In this document: piece after piece, positions 44,801 to 53,178 of the stretch | How the letters are laid out: every line of letters starts with the position of its first letter | Numbering within the stretch: the stretch's first letter is position 1 | Assembly: GCA_964411505.1 (NCBI GenBank) | Contig: CAYPLH010000019.1 | Span: 1 to 64,000, forward strand | Length of the DNA stretch: 64,000 bases | Direction: 5' to 3' | From: CAYPLH01 sp964411505 | GTDB taxonomy: Bacteria > Bacillota > Clostridia > CAYPLH01 > DUMO01 | The notes under the pieces: generated by a model | Told to the model about the DNA's origin: nothing | The model's input: the letters and a program-made list of their open reading frames with translations, nothing else | Databases searched by the model: none | Made by a program: the position numbers and the translations under genes

Positions 44801-47080
44801 ATGATTGTCAGGCAATTTATATTTGGAAGGTGGATATCCAAGTTATTATGTTTACTGCTGGTATCAGTAGTTGTAATGAGCATTCTTGCTGTTACCACAA
44901 TTGCGGAAGATGGTGGCAGAGTATTAGCTATCAATGATATGCAACATGAAGATAGTGGTGGCATAATTAGTAATTTTTATGGAAGCTTGAGGAAGGTAGC
45001 TGAAACAGATGATATAGTAATGTACTATAGATCAGACAATTATGCAATTATAGTCGAGGACAAGCGCAATGGCTTTTTATGGAGCTCTGCAGTTGATATG
45101 AATAGTTATGGTATAGAGAACGTAAATAATCGAATTTTAAGTAGAATGAAATCAATGTTTGAGTTTAAATATACAAACATTACAAATAATAAGTTTGCAA
45201 CTGTTGCTGTAGACTATACGGTTCATACGCCTGAAGTAATTTTGGAAACAACTCATAATGGGGTTAACATGCTTTATAAATTTGATAAGCTCGGTATATC
45301 TATCCAACTGAAAATATTCATAGAAGAAAATACACTTATTGTGCAAATACCAGCCGATAGAATTTTAGAAGAAGGAGACTACCATATTTTAAGTATTGAT
45401 TTGATGCCTTTTTTAGGAGCAAGCAGTAATGAAGAAGAAGGATATATATTTTATCCGGATGGATGTGGTGCACTGTTTAGGTTTGATGATAAAACGGGTA
45501 AAAAGGCAAGTAAATCCATCTACTATATTTATGGAAGTGATTCTTTAAACCTTGATGTTTATCAGTACAACAAGGTAAATAAGATTAAGACTGCAATGCT
45601 TCCGGTATTTGGAATAAAGAAAGGTGATACAGCTGCATTTATTGCTGCCGTTACAAAAGGAGAATTTGATACAGCGATTGGCTTTAGCCCTTCGAGTTTT
45701 TCAAATATTCATCTTAACAGGATAAGTCCTGAATTTACTTACAGGAGAACTTATGAGGATTTAAGAGATAACCCAAACATACCACCCAGAATAGAAAACG
45801 AAATGAATAAAGTTGACAGAGAAGTAAAATACTTTTTTCTTGCAAATGAAAATGCCGACTATAGTGGTATGGCAAATGAATACAGAAGATATTTAGTAGA
45901 TACGGAAAAAATTACTAGAAAGAGTAGTAATTATACTAAGTTAGACAACAGTAGCAATTCAATACCTATGAGCCTTGATTTGTTTATGGGAATAAAGGAA
46001 GAACGGATTTTATTTGACAAGTTTGTTCGAGCAACTACTTTTGAACAGGCAGAAGAAATATTAAAGGAGTTTTCTTCAAAAGGCGTGGACAATATTCATG
46101 TGAAGCTCATGGGTTGGGGAGCAAAAGGTTATGGCGAATATCCGGTATTTAGTTCTCCAAACAAAAGTCTTGGTGGGAAAGAGGGACTTTTAAATCTTGC
46201 AGAATTATCAAAAAAGAATGGCTATCAACTTTATCTAGATACAAACGTTACAGATGCAAATAAGGATGTTGGAGGTTTTTCAGTCCGTTATGATACTGTA
46301 TATTTAAAAAATGGGTTAATAGCAGTCGATTCTTTGAATAAAAAATTGCTACTAAATCCGGCAGTCTCATTAGATAGGTTTAAAAACCAATTCATTTCTG
46401 AAATCAGAGGTTTTGGAATAAACGGATTGTGTATTGAAAAAATTGGAGGTCAGGTATATCGTGATTACAATGAAAAGTCTCCGTTAACACGTGAAAAGAC
46501 AGCCATGCTGTGGCAGGAGATATTGGAGGAAACGCAAAATCAGCTTGGAAATTGTTCGGTAGAGGGTGGAAATCTATATGTGCTGAAGCATGTTGACCGG
46601 TTGTTCGAAATCCCTGTTGAGGATTCAGGTAATATTGTGACAACCGAAGCCATTCCTTTTTATCAAATGATAGTTCATGGATACATCCCATATTCATCTG
46701 ATCCAGGCAATCTGTTTTATGATTATCAGAGTCAGAAACTAAAATGGATAGAGTATGGCTGCATGCCATATTTTAAACTCACCTACAGTAAATCCGATGT
46801 ACTTAAATATACTGAATATAACTCATTATTTTCTTCTTACTATAAAGATTGGCTTGATATTGCAGCACAAACTTATAGAGAGTTTAATGAACGCTTAGGA
46901 GATATATGGAATAAAGAAATGGTTAAACATGAAAAAATGCGAAATGGTTTATTTAAAGTTGTTTATGATGACGGTACCAAAATTTATATAAATTACAATT
47001 CAGTAAAAGTATTTGTCGATGGATATGAAATTAATCCTATAGAATATCTTGTTATAGATAGGGAGGGCAGTGTAAAATGA
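44801..47080 (+). CDS. DUF5696-like exported glycosidase-related protein
   Basis: A 759-residue protein with an N-terminal signal or anchor helix (about 14-32), a beta-sandwich region (about 60-330, with YYRSDNYAIIVEDKRNGFLW and EEGYIFYPDGCGALFRF) and a TIM-barrel-like C-terminal half (VDNIHVKLMGWGAKGYGEYP, GYQLYLDTNVTDANKD, LCIEKIGGQVYRDYN). I recognise the pattern as DUF5696, which resembles clan GH-D/GH36-like glycosidases; activity has not been shown as far as I know. ATG 44801 follows AAGGAGGG. Its stop overlaps the next start (ATGA), so it is tightly coupled to the following permease. Confidence 0.8.
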   Translation: MIVRQFIFGRWISKLLCLLLVSVVVMSILAVTTIAEDGGRVLAINDMQHEDSGGIISNFYGSLRKVAETDDIVMYYRSDNYAIIVEDKRNGFLWSSAVDMNSYGIENVNNRILSRMKSMFEFKYTNITNNKFATVAVDYTVHTPEVILETTHNGVNMLYKFDKLGISIQLKIFIEENTLIVQIPADRILEEGDYHILSIDLMPFLGASSNEEEGYIFYPDGCGALFRFDDKTGKKASKSIYYIYGSDSLNLDVYQYNKVNKIKTAMLPVFGIKKGDTAAFIAAVTKGEFDTAIGFSPSSFSNIHLNRISPEFTYRRTYEDLRDNPNIPPRIENEMNKVDREVKYFFLANENADYSGMANEYRRYLVDTEKITRKSSNYTKLDNSSNSIPMSLDLFMGIKEERILFDKFVRATTFEQAEEILKEFSSKGVDNIHVKLMGWGAKGYGEYPVFSSPNKSLGGKEGLLNLAELSKKNGYQLYLDTNVTDANKDVGGFSVRYDTVYLKNGLIAVDSLNKKLLLNPAVSLDRFKNQFISEIRGFGINGLCIEKIGGQVYRDYNEKSPLTREKTAMLWQEILEETQNQLGNCSVEGGNLYVLKHVDRLFEIPVEDSGNIVTTEAIPFYQMIVHGYIPYSSDPGNLFYDYQSQKLKWIEYGCMPYFKLTYSKSDVLKYTEYNSLFSSYYKDWLDIAAQTYREFNERLGDIWNKEMVKHEKMRNGLFKVVYDDGTKIYINYNSVKVFVDGYEINPIEYLVIDREGSVK

Positions 47081-47964
47081 AACGCAAACGTTACAAAAAG
47101 TGGCTAACCATGGAGAAAAAACATACTATAGAAGGTTATCTTTTTATATTGCCGTGGATACTGGGGTTTCTATGCTTTTTTGCATTCCCGTTCTTTCAGT
47201 CGGTACAGTTAAGTTTTAGCAACATAACTAAAATTACCGGTTTTGAAATGCAATGGATAGGACTTGAAAACTATGCCAAAGCTTTTGTCTGGGATGTTGC
47301 TTTTGTCCCCTATCTTAACCAGGCTATTACTAGTACAGTTTTTAACATGCCATTAAATTTAGTGTTTTCTCTTTTTATTGCCATGCTGGTTAATAGGAGC
47401 ATACGATTCAGAGGCTTTTTCAGAGGTGCTTTTTTTCTGCCTGTTTTACTTGGATCCGGGTTTGTCCTGCAGCAGCTTTTGGGTATAGGTGTTGATCAGC
47501 AGGCCACAGAAGTTGCAAGAGGAATTGTAATGCCTGATGAAGTATTAATGTACCTTGGTCCTAACGTGATAAATTATGTAAATAGTTTTATGAGTCGAAT
47601 TACCATTGTGTTCTGGAGTTCGGGTGTCCAGATAATTATATTTTTAGCTGGGCTTCAAAGTATACCTGTTGCGCTGTACGAAGCGGCAAAATGTGATGGA
47701 GCAACCGTATGGGAGAGTTTTTGGAAAATAACCCTGCCAATGATGCTTCCGGTTATTTTGCTTAACTCCATTTATACACTGGTAGATTCATTTACATCCT
47801 CAACTAATCGCGTAATTGAATATATGATGTTTTTAAAAGCTGATATTAATAATTATGAGTATGTAGCTGCTATAGGAATGATATATTTTATATTTGTGTT
47901 TTTATTGATAGCTATAATATTTGGACTATCCAGAAAATCAATTTATAATTTGTCAGAAAGATAG
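47077..47964 (+). CDS. Sugar ABC transporter permease, UgpA/LplB-like
   Basis: The 295-residue first permease of the third importer. Six helices; EAA loop YEAAKCDGATVWESFWKITLP at about 204-224. ATG 47077 overlaps the DUF5696 stop by 4 bases and follows GGGAGGG. A long periplasmic-side loop around GVDQQATEVARGIV is unusual among the three permease pairs here. Confidence 0.9.
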   Translation: MKRKRYKKWLTMEKKHTIEGYLFILPWILGFLCFFAFPFFQSVQLSFSNITKITGFEMQWIGLENYAKAFVWDVAFVPYLNQAITSTVFNMPLNLVFSLFIAMLVNRSIRFRGFFRGAFFLPVLLGSGFVLQQLLGIGVDQQATEVARGIVMPDEVLMYLGPNVINYVNSFMSRITIVFWSSGVQIIIFLAGLQSIPVALYEAAKCDGATVWESFWKITLPMMLPVILLNSIYTLVDSFTSSTNRVIEYMMFLKADINNYEYVAAIGMIYFIFVFLLIAIIFGLSRKSIYNLSER

Positions 47965-47975
47965 GTGTTCTAAAA

Positions 47976-48959
47976 ATGCAACTGAATATGAGGTTTATTG
48001 GAGTAAAAAGCACTTTAAGTAAATGGAATAAATCCAACCCCAAGATTAATTACTTGGTATCAAGGATGCTAAGCTTAAGACATTCGGGAACCTTGATTTT
48101 TAGGCTGGTAACCTATTTATTGCTTTTTGATCTGGCGTTTATATTTCTTTATCCGTTTTTTTATATGATAGTTACAGCGCTTAAATCACCTGTTGATATG
48201 ATGGATATTACTGTTAATTGGATTCCTAGATCACTACATACAAATAACTTTACAAGAGCGCTGCAAAGCTTGGATTATTTCCGTGGTCTTTTAAAAACTA
48301 GCTTTGTTACTATTTTCGCTACTATTGGGCACATAATTTCCTGCTCTATGGTAGCCTATGGTTTTGCCAGATATAAATTTCCTTTGCGTGATATATTGTT
48401 TGTATTAGTTCTTTTAACCATTATTATACCAACACAAACCCTTATTATATCTTTGATTATTTTATATTCCAAAATAGGGTGGTTAAACAATTATATGTCG
48501 CTTATTGTACCTACGTTCTTTGGATTTGGTCTTAGGGGAGGATTGTTCATATTTATTTTTCGTCAATTCTTTTTAGGAATGCCCCATGAATTGGAGGAGG
48601 CTGCACGTATTGACGGTTGTAATGCTTTCAGGACGTATTGGACGATTGTATTGCCTGTAGCTAAGAGTGCGCTTTTGGTATGCACCATATTATCGATAGT
48701 CTGGCATTGGAATGACTTCTTTGAACCAGCTATGTATATTACAAAACCAGCATTACAGCTTTTACCGTCAAAGCTGCCGTCTTTGTACGAATTTTTGAAG
48801 AGGTCGCTTCAACAAGATTCAATAGTTTCAGACACATTTACATTGGAAGGCGTTGTTATGGCAGCAACTTTCCTAGTTATTCTGCCAATTTTGATTGTTT
48901 ATCTGTTTCTCCAGAAAAAATTTATGGAAGGGATAGAAAGAAGCGGATTGATTGGTTAG
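47976..48959 (+). CDS. Sugar ABC transporter permease, MalG/YtcP-like
   Basis: A 327-residue partner of the preceding permease, with a 45-residue cytoplasmic extension before the first helix. EAA loop ELEEAARIDGCNAFRTYWTI at about 207-226. It starts at ATG 47976 with only a weak ribosome site (GATAGGTG), so coupling to the upstream gene (11-base gap) is likely. Confidence 0.9.
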   Translation: MQLNMRFIGVKSTLSKWNKSNPKINYLVSRMLSLRHSGTLIFRLVTYLLLFDLAFIFLYPFFYMIVTALKSPVDMMDITVNWIPRSLHTNNFTRALQSLDYFRGLLKTSFVTIFATIGHIISCSMVAYGFARYKFPLRDILFVLVLLTIIIPTQTLIISLIILYSKIGWLNNYMSLIVPTFFGFGLRGGLFIFIFRQFFLGMPHELEEAARIDGCNAFRTYWTIVLPVAKSALLVCTILSIVWHWNDFFEPAMYITKPALQLLPSKLPSLYEFLKRSLQQDSIVSDTFTLEGVVMAATFLVILPILIVYLFLQKKFMEGIERSGLIG

Positions 48960-49019
48960 AGAGCTGGTAGAAATGGTTGAGCCTTAAAATTGATTGGAAC
49001 AAAAAGAAAGGATGATAAC

Positions 49020-51314
49020 ATGAAACTTAGAAAATGTTTGCCGATTATTGCCACAATGGTCTTAGGTCTATTGGCTGTCGGCTGTGATATTAATGTTAGC
49101 AATAAGCCATTTGATAATGATAACACTAAAACTACTTCGGGCAAAAGCAAACAAGAAAATTTAAGAGCAGTCAACGTTAAAGACCATGGAGCAAAGGACT
49201 TCGTAGAACCGATAAAATGCCAGCTTGACGGCACGAACACAATAGTTGCCAAAAGCAACCTAGGTAGTTTAAGTGCAGGAGACTATGTTATAATTATAAA
49301 CGGAGCAAAACCCGGCAGGCAGGGCGAACATCTGGCTGCCAGAGTTAAAGCGATTGATGGTGCTAATATAATACTTGACAGAAAGTGTGGCAGTACAATA
49401 CTCACTAAAGTATATATAGACAGTACCAGAGCCTTTAGTAAAGCTTTTAGTTATGCAAATGCTACAAACTTTGATATTATAATACCAGAAGGCAGTTATT
49501 ATGTGGATGGTAATATAACAATTGAGACAAATGTAACATGCAAAGGAAAACTATATACAACTAATAAAGGAGATTCACCGCTTTTTATCATAGCAAGAAG
49601 AGGGAATCCGATTAAAATTAAAGGAAATGACATTGCAGGAAATCTTCAGGCAGGCGTCCTGCATATACCTGAACTTGAACAATATGTACTTTATGATGTT
49701 ATATTAAAATCGCAGGAGCTTCTTATGTGGAGAAACAATAACCCCGGTGAATTTTATACTAAGAACGAAACTAACAGAATAAATATCGACGGCTCCTTGC
49801 AGACTGAGCTTCTGGAGAATTATTATGACAAATCCCTGCTAACACTGAGCTTATATAAGCAGGAAGACCCAATAAAGGTGGAAGGACTTAATATTGTATG
49901 CATTGATGATGCTATTACCGGTTCTGGTAAAAGTATTGTAGCAATAAAAAGGAGTGATGTGACAGTTAAAGGGCTTATACTGAAAAATGAAAACTTAAGA
50001 AGGACAGATGGGCAGCGTAGCGGTGTCAATATTGCAGAAGCAGTAAATGTTGTGCTTGATGACTGCGAAATAAGTGGATTTATGCTGGATGGGCTGGGTT
50101 ATGGCGTGACAGTAATCAATACCCTCAAGGCAACCTTAAATAATACGAAAATCAGCAATACACGTCATGCGGTGACAGGGAGACATGATAATCATACTAC
50201 TATTAACGGAGGTATTTACGAAGGCTACCTTGGAACATTTGATAGTCACTGGGGACATAACTATACAGTAAACGGATGCGTTATGCTGGGAATCAGGGCT
50301 ATTCAATACGACGGAATGAACTTTACAGTTAATAACTGTGATATCACAACGGAATTTCCATATCTGATATATAGAAGAATGGATTGTCCCTCTATTGGGG
50401 GGGATGTAACGGTTAAAAACTCAAAAATAACCTACACAGGTGATTCTGACTTCGTTTTTTATCTCTCCAGGTTAACAGATTTCAAGCATGAAGCCGAAGA
50501 AATAGCTAATCCTAATTTAATTGTTGAGGATGTAGAATTAATTCTGGAAAATGATATTCCGGTCGTAGATATCTATACCTTAAGCAGTAACCTTGGTTCT
50601 GATTATGAGAAGCAGACCTTGCCGGATGTCATTCAGATTAAAAATTTATATATAACAGGCAAAGAGAATAAGGGATTAAGAAATACATGCTTTAAGATGA
50701 AGGCATCAGCCAGTATGCACTATTCAGGAAATCCTGATATATTACTTGATAACATTAAAATTAACAGAGACATGGAAGAAGATGACAGCATTGGATATGA
50801 TGGAGAAATTGTTTATTACATGGATCCCGAGCATGCTGAAACTGAAGTACCCGATACGCATTATAATATGAAAATAAAAGACTGTGGAAAGCTATCGGTT
50901 AGTATTGTACCTGCCATACTCAGCGATATGTTAATAGAAAACTGCACCGTAATTGACTATAAGCAATTTGGGGATTTAGTTGATGATTGGCGTAAAAACT
51001 CGATTTGGTGGTATAAAGGGATAGGGAAAACTGTCTTCAAAAATGTTAGCTTTGATAGAACCGGACTTTTACCTGCTTCCCTGGTAATCATGAATGATGC
51101 CGAATTTGAAAATTGTTTGTTTACAAACTATGGAACAGTTGATTATATAGATTTTGGGAAAGAGCTGCCTATGGTAAGAATACTGAAGGTTAAGGACTGT
51201 TTTATAAATAAAGATAGTATTACAGGTGGTAGCCTTTTTTCGCAGTTTATGTCTATGGTTACAGACATTAATTCCATACCATTTTGGAGGTGTGTGGGGG
51301 ACAGTTGCTTATGA
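49020..51314 (+). CDS. Right-handed beta-helix lipoprotein, paralog of 31691-33619
   Basis: A 764-residue surface lipoprotein (lipobox LAVGC, Cys22). The mature part begins NVKDHGAKDFVEPIKCQLDGTNTIVA, parallel to the secreted protein at 31691, and shares VYIDSTRAFSKAF, HAVTGRHDNHTTINGG and DSHWGHNYTVNG. It is about 120 residues longer at the C-terminus. It starts at ATG 49020 behind AAAGAAAGG; an upstream TTG (48990) would hide the signal peptide. Its last 4 bases overlap the next binding-protein gene, tying enzyme and receptor in one operon. It probably acts as a cell-bound lyase or glycan-binding protein. Confidence 0.82.
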   Translation: MKLRKCLPIIATMVLGLLAVGCDINVSNKPFDNDNTKTTSGKSKQENLRAVNVKDHGAKDFVEPIKCQLDGTNTIVAKSNLGSLSAGDYVIIINGAKPGRQGEHLAARVKAIDGANIILDRKCGSTILTKVYIDSTRAFSKAFSYANATNFDIIIPEGSYYVDGNITIETNVTCKGKLYTTNKGDSPLFIIARRGNPIKIKGNDIAGNLQAGVLHIPELEQYVLYDVILKSQELLMWRNNNPGEFYTKNETNRINIDGSLQTELLENYYDKSLLTLSLYKQEDPIKVEGLNIVCIDDAITGSGKSIVAIKRSDVTVKGLILKNENLRRTDGQRSGVNIAEAVNVVLDDCEISGFMLDGLGYGVTVINTLKATLNNTKISNTRHAVTGRHDNHTTINGGIYEGYLGTFDSHWGHNYTVNGCVMLGIRAIQYDGMNFTVNNCDITTEFPYLIYRRMDCPSIGGDVTVKNSKITYTGDSDFVFYLSRLTDFKHEAEEIANPNLIVEDVELILENDIPVVDIYTLSSNLGSDYEKQTLPDVIQIKNLYITGKENKGLRNTCFKMKASASMHYSGNPDILLDNIKINRDMEEDDSIGYDGEIVYYMDPEHAETEVPDTHYNMKIKDCGKLSVSIVPAILSDMLIENCTVIDYKQFGDLVDDWRKNSIWWYKGIGKTVFKNVSFDRTGLLPASLVIMNDAEFENCLFTNYGTVDYIDFGKELPMVRILKVKDCFINKDSITGGSLFSQFMSMVTDINSIPFWRCVGDSCL

Positions 51315-52924
51315 AAATAGTAAAGTTGACAATATCTATCTCATTACTAATTCTATTTGCATTCACAAGCTTATCCTGCGACAATAGAGGAATGCCTAGT
51401 TACAGTGATTCAACTGCGGGCGCGTTTCTCGAACTGCCGGCAAATAGTACTGCTAATTTAGATTTAAAACAAAAAGATAAAATCAGTTTCTTTTATGTAA
51501 CAGCGGGCGTGTCGGTACCTAAGGAATTCGATTTTAAAGATAATATTTTTCTAAATACATTGGCTGATATGGCAAATGTTGAAATATCTGAAGCGAAGGT
51601 ACCACCCTGGACGGATATTGCATCCGGGTTCAACCTTATGATGGCTTCAAATGAAATATGTGATGTTGTCCATTACAGCGGTCCGGGAGCTTTAATACGA
51701 TATGGTAAGCTTGGTTCATTTATAGATTTATCAGAGTATTTACACAATTCAAAAATTTTAACAAAAAGATATTTGCCATATATAGAGCAATTAAAAACCG
51801 ATGATGGCAAAATATACTGCCTGCGTGCTCTGCCGTCTGATGGCGATGTAAATGAAGCCTTTGGAGTAAGATATGATTTGCTTTTGGAGTTAGGTTATGA
51901 AAGAATTCCGGAGACTATGGATGAATGGCTTAATGCAATGAGGAAGCTAAAACAAAAATATCCCGATTCAATACCCTATACGAGTAGAGAGAACCTTCAC
52001 TCGTGTGAGTTTGTTTTCAAGTCTTACGGCTGTGCAGGTTCAGGATACGGGTGGCAGTATTATAATGGTAAAGTTATACATACTTTTGAAAATCCTCTTT
52101 ACAAGGAAGCGATAAAGGTATATAGAATAATGCTTGAAGAAGGATTAATGGATGTTGAATTTGCTACCAATAAACAGAAGGATTTCTCGCAAAAAAGAAT
52201 TAATAATAAGGTTTTGATAAATCAACAGAATTTGTCGGCAATAGCCGGTTGGATAGGTGGTTTTGCATTCCACAATATTGACGAAGCCATATTTATACCG
52301 GCTCAATGGCCTAAAATAGATGACCCAAGGATTGACCCGCAAAGTGTTTATGAAGGAATGCTCTCTTTAGGGGAGCATTCCATATCAATATCATCGATGT
52401 GTAATAAGGATGCTGCTGCCAGATTTGTCGAAATTCTGATTTCCGATGAGTGCATGGAATTAACTAGTTGGGGTCGTGAAGGTATTGAATATAATATTGT
52501 AGATGGAGAAAAAGTAATTAACTATGAAGAATCTGCGGCAAACGATTGGCGTCAAATTTATGGCATACTTTTTGGCAATTCGAAGGAATGTCTTAAGCTG
52601 GAACTTAATCTCAGTATTGCCGGCACAAAACTGGATGATGTAGGGAAAAAGGAATATGCAAGGCTTTATTGGGAGCAGTTTGATAAGGTGTTTGCCGACG
52701 CAAACTCAGTACCTATGAATCCCATGAAGGTTTTAGGAGTACTTGTGGATCATGACATACTTGCTATGCGTACTCAGGCGGAAAAAGAGGCTAGGACTAT
52801 TGCAGTAAAAGCTATGTTGGGAGAAGTAAGTCTTGATGAATTTGACATTTTGGCTGAGAGTTTTATTAATAAATATCAATTTATTACCGAAGAATATAAT
52901 GATAAACTGCCACAGGCGAAATAG
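51311..52924 (+). CDS. Extracellular solute-binding lipoprotein
   Basis: A 537-residue receptor with lipobox SLSC (Cys23). Typical features: ASGFNLMMASNEICDVVHYSG, DDGKIYCLRALPSD, ERIPETMDEWLNAMRKLKQKYP, LISDECMELTSWGREGIEYN. The ATG at 51311 overlaps the beta-helix gene by 4 bases (ATGA) and follows GTGGGGG; an open frame upstream to 51284 merely overlaps the preceding gene. It probably serves the permeases at 47077 and 47976. Confidence 0.9.
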   Translation: MKIVKLTISISLLILFAFTSLSCDNRGMPSYSDSTAGAFLELPANSTANLDLKQKDKISFFYVTAGVSVPKEFDFKDNIFLNTLADMANVEISEAKVPPWTDIASGFNLMMASNEICDVVHYSGPGALIRYGKLGSFIDLSEYLHNSKILTKRYLPYIEQLKTDDGKIYCLRALPSDGDVNEAFGVRYDLLLELGYERIPETMDEWLNAMRKLKQKYPDSIPYTSRENLHSCEFVFKSYGCAGSGYGWQYYNGKVIHTFENPLYKEAIKVYRIMLEEGLMDVEFATNKQKDFSQKRINNKVLINQQNLSAIAGWIGGFAFHNIDEAIFIPAQWPKIDDPRIDPQSVYEGMLSLGEHSISISSMCNKDAAARFVEILISDECMELTSWGREGIEYNIVDGEKVINYEESAANDWRQIYGILFGNSKECLKLELNLSIAGTKLDDVGKKEYARLYWEQFDKVFADANSVPMNPMKVLGVLVDHDILAMRTQAEKEARTIAVKAMLGEVSLDEFDILAESFINKYQFITEEYNDKLPQAK

Positions 52925-52931
52925 ATGGTAA

Positions 52932-53030
52932 AGAAAGCTATACTTTGAAGGTGCAGATAAAATGGTTTTTAAAGACCGTCCGCAGTTTGCGGGCTCGCTT
53001 CTGAAACAGCTTAATGATGCATTTGCATAA
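52932..53030 (+). pseudogene. Possible 3' remnant of an unidentified enzyme gene
   Basis: Between two stops a 32-codon stretch reads YFEGADKMVFKDRPQFAGSL followed by LKQLNDAFA and TAA. The balanced, protein-like composition and a GAD-x-x-VFKD pattern resemble the C-terminus of a HAD-type hydrolase. No start or ribosome site precedes it. The identification is weak. Confidence 0.25.
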
Positions 53031-53037
53031 AAAATAA

Positions 53038-53068
53038 TTGACATACTGAAGGCAAAATATGTTAATAT
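53038..53068 (+). promoter_or_regulatory. Sigma-A-like promoter for the TPR lipoprotein gene
   Basis: TTGACA (53038-53043) and TAATAT (53063-53068) are separated by 19 bases, about 110 bases before the chosen start at 53179. The spacing is slightly long. Confidence 0.4.
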
Positions 53069-53178
53069 ATGATTAATACATAAAAATTATTTTATAGGGA
53101 TGAGATGCTTAAATGGAGCGGGTAAGGCAAGGTTACTTTATGAGGCTTTGTTTGCTCTATTGTGGGAGGTGGAAAGGT

